Source: Vibrio viridaestus | GTDB lineage: Bacteria; Pseudomonadota; Gammaproteobacteria; Enterobacterales; Vibrionaceae | Assembly (NCBI RefSeq): GCF_003856525.1 | Contig: NZ_RJVQ01000002.1 | Location: 124,001 to 188,000, forward strand | Reading direction: 5' to 3' | Length of the DNA stretch: 64,000 nt | Shown: one piece after another, positions 1-9,629 of the stretch | Layout of the letters: the number at the start of each line of letters is the position of its first letter | How positions within the stretch are numbered: the stretch's first letter is position 1 | Notes under the pieces: generated by a model | What the model saw: only the letters and a program-made list of their open reading frames with translations | Databases searched by the model: none | Told to the model about the DNA's origin: nothing | Made by a program: the position numbers and the translations under genes

Positions 1-1002
1 AGTTGTAAATATGCGCAGCAAACCGTTCTTAACACATTAAATCTGGATGTTAATAATGGGGAGATTATTTGTCTTCTTGGCGCAAGTGGGTGTGGAAAAA
101 CAACTCTTTTAAAAGCGATTGCTGGACTGCTACCTATTTCATCTGGCCAAGTATTTATCAATGGTCGATTAATGGACGATGGAGAGAAGCACTTACCTAC
201 TGAGCAAAGAAATATTGGACTCATTTTTCAGGACTATGCTCTTTTTCCTCACTTAACGGTTGCCCAAAATATCCAATTTGGTTTACAGGGAATGACAAAA
301 GAGGAAAAGAGTTCCGTTACGCAACGCATGCTGGAGTTAGTGCACTTGCAAGAACTTGGCAATCGCTATCCTCATCAGCTTTCTGGAGGTCAGCAACAAC
401 GTGTCGCTATTGCCCGCTCTCTCGCCTACCAGCCTGATCTTTTATTATTGGATGAGCCCTTTTCTAATATTGATACACAAGTTCGTCATGAGTTAATCAG
501 TGAAATACGTAAGTTATTTAAAGAACAAGGGATTACGGCGATATTTGTAACCCATAGTCGGGAAGAAGCGTTTGCCTTTTCGGATAAAATGGCGGTGATG
601 AACGAAGGGATGATTGAACAATTTGGCACAGCTAGTGAGTTGTACTTTAGTCCAGCCAGCCGATTTGTCGCTGATTTTCTTGGTGGTGGCACGTATATAC
701 CAGCGACAAAAGTTTCCCCACGTCACTTCTCAACTGAGTTTGGTGAAGTCGAAACAGCAATTGACGATTCATTGTCCGTTGGACAAAAAGGGCAACTGTT
801 CTTTCGCCCACACCATGTCTCTTTGTGTCATAGTTCATCGAGCTCTTACTACGTCAATGAGCAGCAATTTATGGGCGATCACTGTCGTTACATCGTTAAC
901 ATCGACGGCATCAAACTAACCGGTATTGCTGAGACTGCAATTTCAGTCGGTCAGGCTGTTGATATCCGTCTACAGGACCGTGTTGCTATCGCATTCAATT
1001 AG
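1..1002 (+). CDS. fbpC: Iron(III)-type ABC transporter ATP-binding protein (5' end outside window)
   Basis: This is the ATPase subunit of an ABC importer, by family most like FbpC, which energises periplasmic ferric-iron uptake. The frame is open from base 1, so the true start lies upstream; 333 residues are visible. Walker A reads GASGCGKTT (about bases 82–108), the signature is LSGGQQQR (about 379–402), Walker B is LLLLDEP and the H-loop is VTH. The roughly 110 residues after the nucleotide-binding domain resemble the C-terminal regulatory (TOBE-like) region of FbpC/PotA-type subunits. The stop overlaps the stop of convergent rsmC by 4 bases. Substrate is inferred from family resemblance only; the binding protein and permease would lie before the window. 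Confidence 0.75.
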   Translation, partial: SCKYAQQTVLNTLNLDVNNGEIICLLGASGCGKTTLLKAIAGLLPISSGQVFINGRLMDDGEKHLPTEQRNIGLIFQDYALFPHLTVAQNIQFGLQGMTKEEKSSVTQRMLELVHLQELGNRYPHQLSGGQQQRVAIARSLAYQPDLLLLDEPFSNIDTQVRHELISEIRKLFKEQGITAIFVTHSREEAFAFSDKMAVMNEGMIEQFGTASELYFSPASRFVADFLGGGTYIPATKVSPRHFSTEFGEVETAIDDSLSVGQKGQLFFRPHHVSLCHSSSSSYYVNEQQFMGDHCRYIVNIDGIKLTGIAETAISVGQAVDIRLQDRVAIAFN

Positions 1003-2027
1003 TGAGTCTTGACCGCTTGATAAATAGAAAACTTATTCGTTTTATCCAGGGTCAGACATTTTCCAAAGGAATTGGTAATGATTGGCGGGTATTTTAAAAA
1101 GCTATTTGCCACAATAATTAGTTCACCAGATCCTTTGAGGTGTTTCGGTGCTTGTTCCAATAAGGTTTCTGTCGCGTTATAGCTGGTATCTAAGCCTGAA
1201 TGAAACGGTGGATTACTGACGATAAAATTAAAATCGGATTCAACATCAGAGTAAACATCCGTAGCAAAGACATGACCAGATAGTCCGTTGGCTTTTAAAG
1301 TCTCTTGAGTTGATGTTACGGCAAGCGCGCTCACGTCACAAAGTTGCAGTTCTATTTCTGGGTTCAACGATTTCATTACACAACCTAGTACTCCAGCACC
1401 ACAGCCAAAATCAAGGACCTTTCCACTCAATTTGGGTAAATTATTTAAGAGCAATTGACTGCCTAAATCGAACTCGCCATGGCTGAACACACCCGGCAAG
1501 CTTTTTATGGTTAAGTCCATACTCTGGAATGACACCTGATACTCTTTGAACCAATCATTCAGAATGAATGTATCAGGAGCCGACTCGCACTCGCCCCAGT
1601 AAAAAGAGCATCGGCGAGCGGAGTCAAATTTAGTGACTTTCCCAAAGGGAGAAAACATCTTTTCTATACTTTTTACGCCAGATCTGTTTTCGCCGACAAC
1701 CACGATCTCTGTGCCAATGCCCAACTTACTCAATATCATTGAGAGCAAATACTGTGCTTCCTGTTTTGCTTTTGGCCAATAGAGCAGAATCATATCTGCG
1801 GAACATTGCTCAGTTAGCTCACTACCAAAATAACTCGTTACGTCTTTAAACGTTTGGCATTGGCGATAATAGCCATAGTGCGTCGTAAATACCGATACTT
1901 GTCTACAGTGGGACGTCAGTGTTTGAGGGAAGTTATCTTCTACTTCTCCAACGACGAGGACATGCTTATCGGAAAAGTACTCAAGTTGACGTTCTGCTAT
2001 TTGACTTGGTGGTGTAAGTATCGACAT
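999..2027 (-). CDS. rsmC: 16S rRNA (guanine(1207)-N(2))-methyltransferase RsmC
   Basis: RsmC transfers a methyl group from S-adenosylmethionine to N2 of G1207 of 16S rRNA in the 30S subunit. The 342-residue length is that of the family. The C-terminal half has a class I methyltransferase fold with a glycine-rich SAM motif ([12 protein letters not shown]) and the substrate motif SNPPFHSG, typical of exocyclic-amine methyltransferases; the N-terminal half is the degenerate duplicated domain expected in RsmC. It is convergent with the preceding ABC gene. The ATG start has only a weak ribosome binding site. Identification is firm. Confidence 0.93.
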   Translation of the reverse strand: MSILTPPSQIAERQLEYFSDKHVLVVGEVEDNFPQTLTSHCRQVSVFTTHYGYYRQCQTFKDVTSYFGSELTEQCSADMILLYWPKAKQEAQYLLSMILSKLGIGTEIVVVGENRSGVKSIEKMFSPFGKVTKFDSARRCSFYWGECESAPDTFILNDWFKEYQVSFQSMDLTIKSLPGVFSHGEFDLGSQLLLNNLPKLSGKVLDFGCGAGVLGCVMKSLNPEIELQLCDVSALAVTSTQETLKANGLSGHVFATDVYSDVESDFNFIVSNPPFHSGLDTSYNATETLLEQAPKHLKGSGELIIVANSFLKYPPIITNSFGKCLTLDKTNKFSIYQAVKTH

Positions 2028-2044
2028 GGGCGTAGGTTACCTGA

Positions 2045-2079
2045 AATAAAAACGGCAAGATTTTCTCATACTCGCCGTT
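2045..2079 (-). terminator. Intrinsic terminator of the AI-2E family gene
   Basis: Read on the minus strand, a 9-bp stem (AACGGCGAG / CTTGCCGTT, one G-T pair) with an 11-base loop is followed by TTTTATTT. It lies between the AI-2E family gene and rsmC and should make them separate transcripts. Confidence 0.7.
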
Positions 2080-2095
2080 AATCCAAAAGATACAT

Positions 2096-3193
2096 TTAGC
2101 TATTATCTTGCTTATCGAGAAAGTTTTTAAACTCTTCTTCATAGATATTAAACAGTACGATAGTAATGGCAAAGATCAATGGGCCGTAGATCAACCCAAT
2201 AAGGCCAAAGAGTTGGATACCTCCCAGCAATGAAAAGAAAATGAACAAGGTATTCATTCCTGCACTGCCTTTCATTAAAAATGGTCTTAGAAGGTTATCG
2301 ATAGAACCTACAATGGCAACACTCCATATGACGAGAAAGATTGCCCATGTTGTTTCACCTGTCAGTAATAGATATAGGCTTGCAGGAATCCAAATCAATG
2401 CCGTACCCACAACAGGAATGAACGAAGCGAAGCCAATCATTGTGCCCCAGAAGAGTCCTGGGAATCCTGCTATAGCCATACCAATACCGCCAGCAACTCC
2501 TTGGGCTATAGCGGTTAAAAACGAACCCATGACTGCAGATTTTGCTACTTTTTCAACTTGGTCGAGTAGTTTATCTTCCTGACTCCGAGACAAAGGGAGA
2601 ATATGACGCAGACTTGTGATTATCCGCTGGAAGTCTCTAAGGAGAAAAAAGAGAACAAACAGCATCAAGAAAAAGTCGAGGATGAATGCTGTCGCATCAC
2701 CCAGTATCTTTGCACTCGTACCAACGACTTTTGTGCCCGCTTGGCTGGACGATTCTGCGATCTTTTTGGCAATACCAGCGGCATCGATACTATCAAAAGG
2801 TAAGTAGCGATTGGCGAATGCAATGGCATGCTGTATCCAAGGATGATTAAAGATATCTTGTATGCCCCCATGTGATACCCACTTATAGAGGTTCTGTGAG
2901 AAAAGCATACCCTGTTGGACAATGGCTGAAATAACAAACAGCAGTGGAATAACAATGATGACAGTAAGAAGAAGACATGAAAGGAATGCAGAAAAATTCC
3001 GGCATGACCCCAAATGTCGCTCGACTTTCTTCTCTATCCGGCAGTGGACTGGATAAATAATAAGTGCCAGAATGAATGCTATAACAATTGAGTTTACGTA
3101 TGGCTCAACCAAATAAAAGCAAGCCAACGCCGATAATAGTAAGGCGGCGACAAGTACCCAGTGGTTTGAAGATATTCTTGAGTTATTTGACAC
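2096..3193 (-). CDS. AI-2E family transporter (YdiK/PerM-like)
   Basis: A 365-residue integral inner-membrane protein of the AI-2E/UPF0118 superfamily. Visible features are two hydrophobic segments near the N-terminus (about residues 12–45), a third near 65–90, a soluble middle region and a C-terminal cluster of hydrophobic helices with the family-typical stretch GGIGMAIAGFPG and the SIDNLLRP motif. Length and layout are close to E. coli YdiK. Family members have been linked to autoinducer-2 export or Na+/H+ antiport, but the substrate of this one cannot be read from sequence. It starts with GTG. It is followed by its own terminator and diverges from the small membrane protein gene. Confidence 0.85.
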   Translation of the reverse strand: MSNNSRISSNHWVLVAALLLSALACFYLVEPYVNSIVIAFILALIIYPVHCRIEKKVERHLGSCRNFSAFLSCLLLTVIIVIPLLFVISAIVQQGMLFSQNLYKWVSHGGIQDIFNHPWIQHAIAFANRYLPFDSIDAAGIAKKIAESSSQAGTKVVGTSAKILGDATAFILDFFLMLFVLFFLLRDFQRIITSLRHILPLSRSQEDKLLDQVEKVAKSAVMGSFLTAIAQGVAGGIGMAIAGFPGLFWGTMIGFASFIPVVGTALIWIPASLYLLLTGETTWAIFLVIWSVAIVGSIDNLLRPFLMKGSAGMNTLFIFFSLLGGIQLFGLIGLIYGPLIFAITIVLFNIYEEEFKNFLDKQDNS

Positions 3194-3271
3194 TAGCTCG
3201 ATGTCCCTTGCGCTGATTTGTGTAAGGTAATAATGGCGACTTATTAACGTGTTATCAATGGGAGATGCATT

Positions 3272-3391
3272 ATGGGATGCTGTAATAATGAGAAATGTTG
3301 CTCACCAGATAAAAAACAACCAAGAAGAATTCCATGGTTAGCAGCCATTCTTGTTGGTCTTGGTGTACTGATCGCTGTTAATTGGCATTAA
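3272..3391 (+). CDS. 39-residue Cys-rich single-pass membrane microprotein
   Basis: A short reading frame of 39 codons with ATG start and a good Shine-Dalgarno (GGAG, 7 bases upstream). The product has two adjacent cysteine pairs near the N-terminus (GCC at 2–4 and KCC at 8–10), then a basic stretch (KKQPRR) and one hydrophobic helix (about residues 22–37). The Cys pairs could bind a metal or be lipid-modified, but no known motif is complete. It sits between the divergent AI-2E gene and the convergent hemL. I do not recognise a named family; coding status rests on the ribosome site, the sensible soluble/basic/membrane layout and an otherwise empty gap. Confidence 0.6.
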   Translation: MGCCNNEKCCSPDKKQPRRIPWLAAILVGLGVLIAVNWH

Positions 3392-3420
3392 AAAAACAAA
3401 AAGGAGGGAAGACCCTCCTT
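3391..3420 (-). terminator. hemL terminator
   Basis: A perfect 8-bp stem AAGGAGGG / CCCTCCTT with a 4-base loop; on the minus strand it is followed by TTTGTTTTTT. It lies 23 bases beyond the hemL stop and abuts the stop codon of the small + strand gene. Confidence 0.85.
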
Positions 3421-3443
3421 AATACTTGTTTATTGTTTAACGC

Positions 3444-4736
3444 TTAAAACTCATTAGACATAATTTCAAAGCTTCTATCAACAGCCTCTAACGTGGCATC
3501 AATTTCTTTAGAGCCGTGAGCGAGAGAGGTAAAGCTCGCTTCAAATGCGGATGGAGCGAGATACACACCATATTCAAGCATGAGATGGAAGAAGCGCTTG
3601 AATTTTTCTACATCGCATTTAGCCACTTCTTCATAACAGGTAACATGTGTCTGGTCAGTAAAGAAGAAGCCGAACATACCGCCTACCTGGTGAACAAGCA
3701 GAGGTATACCATGTTTGTCAGCCAATTCTTTAAAACCATCTGCTAGCTGTTTAGTTTTATAGGTTAGGCGTCTTTCGTTACCTTCTTCTTTGAGTATTGT
3801 CAGACAGGCATAACCTGCCGCCATAGCTACCGGGTTACCAGATAAAGTCCCTGCTTGATAGACTGGACCTGTAGGCGCAATGTGCTGCATGATCTCTTTT
3901 TTACCACCAAACGCACCAACAGGCATGCCACCACCGATAATTTTACCCAATGTAGTGAGGTCAGGGGTGATATTGTAGTAGGCTTGAGCACCACCAAGTG
4001 CGACTCGAAAACCAGTCATAACCTCATCGAAGATTAGGAGAGCACCTTCATTGTCACAAATCTCTCTTAGACCTTCATGAAACCCTTCTACAGGAGGAAT
4101 ACAGTTCATATTGCCTGCTACTGGCTCTACGATGATACAGGCAATTTCACCTTTATTTGCTGCAAAGAGTTCTTTTACCGATTCTAGATCATTGAAGCGA
4201 GCCGTTAAGGTGTATTTAGCGAAATCAGCAGGAACACCTGGAGAACTCGGTTGACCCAAAGTTAAAGCGCCAGAACCTGCCTTAACAAGTAGTCCGTCTG
4301 AATGACCATGATAACACCCTTCAAATTTGATTATTTTATCTCGGCCAGTATAACCACGAGCCAACCGAATAGCGCTCATTGTTGCTTCTGTACCTGAATT
4401 CACCATACGAACTTGTTCCATTGATGGCACTAATTCAGAAACCAACTCAGCCATCGTTACTTCAATCTCAGTCGGAGCACCAAAACTTAAACCATGTTGT
4501 ACTGCATCGATAACAGACTCTCTAACGACAGCATGGTTGTGACCGAGGATCATCGGGCCCCAAGAACCAACATAGTCAATATAGGCTTTTCCATCTACAT
4601 CAAAAATAAGTGCACCATCGGCTCTATCGATAAAGATAGGTGCACCACCCACACCATTAAATGCTCGAACGGGAGAGTTAACGCCGCCTGGTATTTTTAG
4701 CTGGGCTTTTTGATATAAATCTGTGGATTTGGTCAT
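3444..4736 (-). CDS. hemL: Glutamate-1-semialdehyde 2,1-aminomutase
   Basis: HemL converts glutamate-1-semialdehyde to 5-aminolevulinate in the cytoplasm, the second step of the C5 pathway to haem. The 430 residues match the family length. The PLP-lysine lies in [16 protein letters not shown], preceded by the cofactor-binding aspartate in [28 protein letters not shown] is also typical. Start is ATG with AGGATA just upstream. Transcribed alone toward its own terminator and divergent from erpA, with a shared upstream region of about 295 bases. Confidence 0.96.
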   Translation of the reverse strand: MTKSTDLYQKAQLKIPGGVNSPVRAFNGVGGAPIFIDRADGALIFDVDGKAYIDYVGSWGPMILGHNHAVVRESVIDAVQHGLSFGAPTEIEVTMAELVSELVPSMEQVRMVNSGTEATMSAIRLARGYTGRDKIIKFEGCYHGHSDGLLVKAGSGALTLGQPSSPGVPADFAKYTLTARFNDLESVKELFAANKGEIACIIVEPVAGNMNCIPPVEGFHEGLREICDNEGALLIFDEVMTGFRVALGGAQAYYNITPDLTTLGKIIGGGMPVGAFGGKKEIMQHIAPTGPVYQAGTLSGNPVAMAAGYACLTILKEEGNERRLTYKTKQLADGFKELADKHGIPLLVHQVGGMFGFFFTDQTHVTCYEEVAKCDVEKFKRFFHLMLEYGVYLAPSAFEASFTSLAHGSKEIDATLEAVDRSFEIMSNEF

Positions 4737-5031
4737 GGTTTATCCTCTAGTTTTGATTCGGACCAATGATGTACGCATTGTACTCTTTGAGTCGCTGAGG
4801 AGAACCCTTTTTTGTAATTTGATGCAAATAGGTCACAAATCAACGGGATAAACGGCAAGTTAGGGGATTATTAAGATGTATTCAAACTTAGTTTGCACAT
4901 CATATGCGGTGAATACTTGAACGTAACACTCAGGTATTAGATAATCATTTAAGTAATAGCGAATGTGTTTTAGTTTGTGCTTTAATAACGATTAAATAGT
5001 ATATGAGACCACAGGCACAAGAGAGGTCATT

Positions 5032-5373
5032 GTGAGTGAATTAAATGTTCCTTTAACGTTTTCTGATGCAGCAGCAACCAGAGTTAAAGCGTTGATAGCT
5101 GAGGAAGAAAATCCAGACTTAAAATTAAGAGTTTATATTACTGGTGGTGGTTGTAGTGGCTTCCAGTACGGCTTTACGTTTGATGAAAGCGTAAACGAAG
5201 GCGATACAACCATCGTTAACTGTGATGTTACATTGGTCGTTGACCCTATGAGTTTGCAATACCTGATTGGTGGGGAAGTTGATTACACGGAAGGCTTGGA
5301 AGGCGCTCGCTTCTTCGTGAATAACCCTAATGCAACGACTACATGCGGTTGCGGTGCTTCGTTTAGCGTTTAA
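5032..5373 (+). CDS. erpA: Iron-sulfur cluster insertion protein ErpA
   Basis: ErpA is an A-type carrier that delivers [4Fe-4S] clusters to apoproteins, including isoprenoid-synthesis enzymes. The 113 residues align along their length with E. coli ErpA from memory, including [14 protein letters not shown] and the C-terminal CGCG pair; the three cluster-ligand cysteines are all present. It starts with GTG, supported by GAGAGG about 6 bases upstream. In this genome it is divergent from hemL, and is followed by a strong terminator. Identification is firm. Confidence 0.95.
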   Translation: MSELNVPLTFSDAAATRVKALIAEEENPDLKLRVYITGGGCSGFQYGFTFDESVNEGDTTIVNCDVTLVVDPMSLQYLIGGEVDYTEGLEGARFFVNNPNATTTCGCGASFSV

Positions 5374-5403
5374 TTTTGATGAGTAAACTGCACTAAAACT
5401 TCA

Positions 5404-5431
5404 AAGCGAAGCCTTATGGCTTCGCTTTTTT
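5404..5431 (+). terminator. erpA terminator
   Basis: A perfect 10-bp stem AAGCGAAGCC / GGCTTCGCTT with a TTAT loop is followed by a T run. It lies between the convergent erpA and M23 peptidase genes and may partly serve both, although the minus-strand T run is weak. Confidence 0.88.
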
Positions 5432-5442
5432 ATTCATAAAAT

Positions 5443-6735
5443 TTAGCGCTGAGCGTAGAGTATATTACTGTAATGATCGAGTTGTTCGAGTCGCAGTTTA
5501 GCGTTGGCCAAAAAGACTTCTTTTGCATTGCCCGTTAACGACTTTGATTCAGGCAAGGTGACTGTACGCGGATTTTTATGAACCCCATGAACCAAAAACT
5601 CATAGTGTAAATGCGGACCCGTTACTCGCCCGGTTCCTCCCAAAAGACCTACCGTTTGACCTTGTTTCACTCGCTGACCTGTTTTCACCATTCTGCGTTT
5701 TAGGTGCAGATATTTGGTAATATAGGTATTACTGTGCTTGATGAAAACGTAATTACCGTTAAATTGGTTGTAGCTGGATTTGAGCACAACTCCATCTCCT
5801 GCCGCCCATATAGCTGTTCCAACTGGTGCGACGTAGTCAGTTCCCCTGTGCGGTTTTACTTGGCCTGTAACAGGATGAAGTCGGCGAGGATTAAAGTTAG
5901 AAGATACCCGTCTAAAATCAAGAGGCGCTCTTAAGAACGCTTTTTTCATCGCTCGGCCAGTATTATCGTAGTAGTTACCCGTATTATCATCGAGGATAGC
6001 TTTAAACGTTGTCCCTTGGTTAGTGAACTCCGCTGCGATAATATCACCACGTCCTACTACTTCACCTTCAACAACTTTTTCTTGATAGAGCAACTTAAAG
6101 TTGTCGCCTTTGCGAATATCTAAAGCGAAGTCGACATCCCAACCAAAAATGCCAGCTAATTGCATTATTTGATTGGCCGTTAATCCTGCACTTTTGGCTG
6201 CATTCCAAAAGTTAGAGGTGATTTCTGCTTCCGCATAATTAAACTGATAATGAACATCTTTTTTATCAATGCTGGTTGTAAAACCATTATCCGTTCTGGT
6301 GATTAAGTATGCTTCGTAAGGGTTGATGGTTCTGCGAAGTTGGATCAACTCATTTTCATCGTTAAAACCGAATACCAAATGATCTCCCGGTCTTAGTCGA
6401 CTTAGTTGCTGTTTTGCATCCATGCTACTCGCTGTAATTTCGTAGAGTAATCTAGATGATAGACCAACTCGTTGGAATAGCAGGGCGGCAGATTCCCCTG
6501 ATTTTACGGTATGCCTTTCCCAGCGAATCACGGCTGTTGGTGGAATTGTTGATCCAGAAACAATAGCATCCAGGTCAATAGATAGAGGGTACTGTTTGCC
6601 TATTTCCAAATGATTTTCTGTCTTGCGCAGTTCAGATGCGTTGGGCAGTAGCATAATTGAAAAGACAAGAACAGCGGCAACAAAACCGATTAGTATTTTA
6701 TGTGGCCGCGGTAACTGAGCATAAAGAGACAACAT
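5443..6735 (-). CDS. M23 family peptidoglycan endopeptidase (MepM/Shy-like)
   Basis: A 430-residue cell-wall hydrolase, probably cutting peptide cross-links of murein during growth, as MepM and the Vibrio Shy enzymes do. The N-terminus has one uncleaved-looking membrane segment (about residues 13–32), placing the rest in the periplasm. A LysM/OapA-like region follows (about 75–125), then a central regulatory domain and the C-terminal LytM domain with the zinc motifs HRGTDY and HLHY, both intact. It lies divergently next to tyrS. Which Shy paralogue it corresponds to cannot be settled from sequence alone. Confidence 0.88.
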   Translation of the reverse strand: MLSLYAQLPRPHKILIGFVAAVLVFSIMLLPNASELRKTENHLEIGKQYPLSIDLDAIVSGSTIPPTAVIRWERHTVKSGESAALLFQRVGLSSRLLYEITASSMDAKQQLSRLRPGDHLVFGFNDENELIQLRRTINPYEAYLITRTDNGFTTSIDKKDVHYQFNYAEAEITSNFWNAAKSAGLTANQIMQLAGIFGWDVDFALDIRKGDNFKLLYQEKVVEGEVVGRGDIIAAEFTNQGTTFKAILDDNTGNYYDNTGRAMKKAFLRAPLDFRRVSSNFNPRRLHPVTGQVKPHRGTDYVAPVGTAIWAAGDGVVLKSSYNQFNGNYVFIKHSNTYITKYLHLKRRMVKTGQRVKQGQTVGLLGGTGRVTGPHLHYEFLVHGVHKNPRTVTLPESKSLTGNAKEVFLANAKLRLEQLDHYSNILYAQR

Positions 6736-6809
6736 ATTTAGCTTCGTTTCAATAATTATTCACAAAAAATTTGTATCTGTAGTCTAACTGGTTTCAAAAA
6801 GTATCGCTA

Positions 6810-6837
6810 TTCAAGTAAACTGTCCAACTATTATATT
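6810..6837 (+). promoter_or_regulatory. Possible tyrS promoter
   Basis: TTCAAG (6810–6815) and TATATT (6832–6837) with a 16-base spacer make a plausible sigma-70 promoter about 30 bases before the tyrS start. The -35 is poor. Confidence 0.35.
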
Positions 6838-6866
6838 TAAGCCAAATCTGTGGGAGTAAACAAAGA

Positions 6867-8054
6867 ATGGCGAACTTAGAAACGGCGCTTGCGGAGATTA
6901 AGCGTGGCGTTGATGAACTCATACCAGAAGAAGAACTAATTGAGAAATTAAAAGAAGGGCGTCCTTTACGTATTAAACTCGGAGCAGATCCTACGGCACC
7001 AGATATTCATTTAGGTCATACGGTTATCCTAAATAAACTTCGTACGTTCCAAGATCTAGGACACGAAGTCACATTTCTTATCGGTGATTTCACCGGTATG
7101 GTTGGTGATCCAACCGGAAAAAATACCACTCGCCCACCACTTACTCGAGAAGATGTATTACGTAATGCTGAAACCTACAAGCAACAGGTATTTAAGATCT
7201 TAGATCCAGAAAAAACTAAGATCGCTTTCAACTCTGAGTGGCTATCGGAGCTAGGTGCTGAAGGAATGATTCGTCTTGCTGCTAATCAAACCGTTGCTCG
7301 TATGCTTGAACGTGATGATTTTAAAAAGCGCTACAGTAACGGCCAGCCAATTGCGATTCATGAGTTTATGTACCCACTTCTTCAAGGATACGACTCTGTT
7401 GCTATGGAGACAGATGTTGAACTTGGTGGTACTGACCAGAAATTCAACTTACTAATGGGTCGTGAGCTGCAGAAAGCGAATGGTCAGAAGCCTCAAACTG
7501 TTCTAATGATGCCTCTACTAGTTGGTTTGGACGGCGAAAAGAAAATGTCTAAGTCCGCACACAACTATATTGGTGTTGCTGAAGCACCAAGTGAAATGTT
7601 TGGTAAGATCATGTCGATTTCCGATGATCTTATGTGGAGCTACTATGAATTACTCTCTTTCCGCCCTTTGAGTGAAGTTGAGCAATTTAAATCAGACGTT
7701 GCATCAGGTACTAACCCACGAGATATTAAAATCTTATTAGCAAAAGAAATCATTGCTCGTTTCCATTCTGAAGCGGATGCCAATGCAGCTGAGCAAGAGT
7801 TTATTAATCGTTTTCAGAAAGGCGCAATTCCTGATGAAATGCCTGAATTTACATTCGAAAGTGGTGTTGCTATCTCGAATGTACTCAAAGATGCCGGTTT
7901 GGTAAATTCTACCTCAGACGCGATGCGCATGATTCGTCAAGGCGCAGCGAAAGCTGATGGCGATAAAATTGAAGATACTAAGTGGACTCCTGAGAGTGGT
8001 ACTTATGTTCTTCAGGTTGGTAAGCGTAAGTTTGCACGAGTTACTATCCAATAA
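6867..8054 (+). CDS. tyrS: Tyrosine–tRNA ligase
   Basis: Tyrosyl-tRNA synthetase charges tRNA-Tyr in the cytoplasm. The class I signatures are HLGH (in PDIHLGHT, about residues 46–53) and KMSKS (about 228–232). A C-terminal S4-like RNA-binding domain (about 335–395) follows. At 395 residues it belongs to the shorter bacterial TyrRS subgroup rather than the 424-residue E. coli type. GGGAG precedes the ATG. It is convergent with dacB, sharing a strong terminator. Confidence 0.96.
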   Translation: MANLETALAEIKRGVDELIPEEELIEKLKEGRPLRIKLGADPTAPDIHLGHTVILNKLRTFQDLGHEVTFLIGDFTGMVGDPTGKNTTRPPLTREDVLRNAETYKQQVFKILDPEKTKIAFNSEWLSELGAEGMIRLAANQTVARMLERDDFKKRYSNGQPIAIHEFMYPLLQGYDSVAMETDVELGGTDQKFNLLMGRELQKANGQKPQTVLMMPLLVGLDGEKKMSKSAHNYIGVAEAPSEMFGKIMSISDDLMWSYYELLSFRPLSEVEQFKSDVASGTNPRDIKILLAKEIIARFHSEADANAAEQEFINRFQKGAIPDEMPEFTFESGVAISNVLKDAGLVNSTSDAMRMIRQGAAKADGDKIEDTKWTPESGTYVLQVGKRKFARVTIQ

Positions 8055-8080
8055 ATAAAGAGATAGTTTCCGAATCGGAA

Positions 8081-8120
8081 AATCCCTCAAGATCGCTAGT
8101 ATCTTGAGGGATTTTTTATT
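8081..8120 (+). terminator. tyrS terminator
   Basis: A perfect 13-bp stem AATCCCTCAAGAT / ATCTTGAGGGATT with a 7-base loop is followed by a T-rich tract. The tract runs into the last codons of convergent dacB. Confidence 0.88.
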
Positions 8121-9519
8121 TTTTCCCGATAACTTCTTTGTAAAATGCGGTTTCAAACTTTATCAATGGCATCATCCTTTGCCGTTTTTCTTCTTCATTT
8201 GGAAAATAGTCCGTTACGAGCTGCACAAAAATATTTTTAGGTTTTCCATCTTTATCCAGACCATACCCAGCCATGTTATAACTGCCATATAAAGAACCGC
8301 TTTTCGCCTTTATTTTTCCAGTGACATCCTGGTTTCGCATACTTGACCGATACTTTAGAGTACCGCTTTGACCTGCAATTGGAAGATGCTGCAGTAATTG
8401 TAACTGCGTGTCGTTTTGTTGGATATATTTTAACACAGAGGCTAATTGGCGAGCTGTCAGGCGATTATTTCTTGATAGGCCTGAACCATCAAAGAGCTGG
8501 GCTGAATTTAGGTCTATTTGTGCTTTAGAGAACAGGACTTGTTTTATGGCTTCTGTTCCGTTTGTGAATGTTCCCGGCTGGATGAAAAAATGCTTGCCTA
8601 ATGCTTTGGTAATGTTGTTTGCAATAAGATTGTCTGATTTTTTTAGCATTCTATCGAGCAACTCAGGTAGTTGAGCAGAATGATGCTCAGCTAAGATTAC
8701 TTCCTTCGTCTTGTATTTCGGTGGTATGCCGGCAATAACCTGGCCTGACAATGAGACATCTAATTTATTTAAAATCTTGTAAACCATTCTAGTGGTATAC
8801 AAGTCGGGATTTTGGATGGCAAATTTAAGGGGTAGTGGTTCTTTCCTTGCAGTTAGACATCCTTCAAGTAGATAGTGATTTTCATCATTTGACGTTAACT
8901 CGAGGTCACAAAGCTCTTGTTTGCGCTCTTGTGAAGATACCGTTTTTGCTTTGGAAGTTACGACAATAGGAAACTGATCTGGCGTGTATACCCGTGTCGC
9001 GCCATTTTTTTGAGTGTAAATTGAACCGTATACGCAGTTTCTGTCTAAAGTAATAGCGGACGATGGTGCACTGTAGCAAACACCAAGTATATCCCAAGGC
9101 CAACCGACAGCTTTTTGATAGCCACTAAATGAAGAGTTGTCTAACCAGATATTCCCTTTTATTTTTTTACCTTCTTGGGAGATGACGGAGGTTAATAAGG
9201 TCTCGAGATCAATATTGGTCAGATTGGGATCTCCGGAAAAATGAATGATGATATCGGATTTATTTTTTGCAACGGTCGTTGTGAACTTAAATTGATCGCC
9301 AAGTTCGAGTTTTGCTGCTAGAGCTGTAAGTAACTTAGTGGTGCTGGCTGGAGGAAAAAGCTTATTGGCATTCTCAGCGAAATATTCTTTTCCTGATAGT
9401 GATTCGATTAAAAGGCCAGAGCGAGTTGTAGTAGGTAAAAGTCCACTTGGATTGGTTTCTTGCGCTAATGCAGCAGACCAAGAGAAAACGGATATAAAAA
9501 GTAAGAGGAAAAGCCTCAT
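8116..9519 (-). CDS. dacB: D-alanyl-D-alanine carboxypeptidase/endopeptidase (PBP4)
   Basis: PBP4 removes the terminal D-Ala and cuts DD-cross-links of peptidoglycan in the periplasm. The 467-residue protein starts with a Sec signal peptide ending around SAALAQ. The serine acyl-enzyme motif is S59-T-T-K62, the second motif is SDN (in KKSDNLIANN) and the third is KSG rather than the usual KTG (in KAKSGSLYG). KSG is a conservative change seen in some penicillin-binding proteins, so activity is expected. Convergent with tyrS; downstream of ompU but separated by the ompU terminator. Confidence 0.94.
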   Translation of the reverse strand: MRLFLLLFISVFSWSAALAQETNPSGLLPTTTRSGLLIESLSGKEYFAENANKLFPPASTTKLLTALAAKLELGDQFKFTTTVAKNKSDIIIHFSGDPNLTNIDLETLLTSVISQEGKKIKGNIWLDNSSFSGYQKAVGWPWDILGVCYSAPSSAITLDRNCVYGSIYTQKNGATRVYTPDQFPIVVTSKAKTVSSQERKQELCDLELTSNDENHYLLEGCLTARKEPLPLKFAIQNPDLYTTRMVYKILNKLDVSLSGQVIAGIPPKYKTKEVILAEHHSAQLPELLDRMLKKSDNLIANNITKALGKHFFIQPGTFTNGTEAIKQVLFSKAQIDLNSAQLFDGSGLSRNNRLTARQLASVLKYIQQNDTQLQLLQHLPIAGQSGTLKYRSSMRNQDVTGKIKAKSGSLYGSYNMAGYGLDKDGKPKNIFVQLVTDYFPNEEEKRQRMMPLIKFETAFYKEVIGKK

Positions 9520-9570
9520 ATCGAGATGACCTTAATAATGGATACAATCAGTAAGGCAGTATAGCGAGAT

Positions 9571-9599
9571 AAAAAAACACCTGCCAAGAGGGCAGGTGT
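9571..9599 (-). terminator. ompU terminator
   Basis: A perfect 9-bp stem ACACCTGCC / GGCAGGTGT with a 5-base loop; on the minus strand a run of seven Ts follows. It lies about 30 bases beyond the porin stop. Confidence 0.88.
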
Positions 9600-9629
9600 A
9601 AAATTTAAGATGACAGTGAGTCAATTTTC

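Noticed and set aside
172-1002. Internal ATG at 172 as the ABC ATPase start
   Set aside because: Walker A lies upstream of it and the frame is open to base 1, so the gene is truncated by the window edge.
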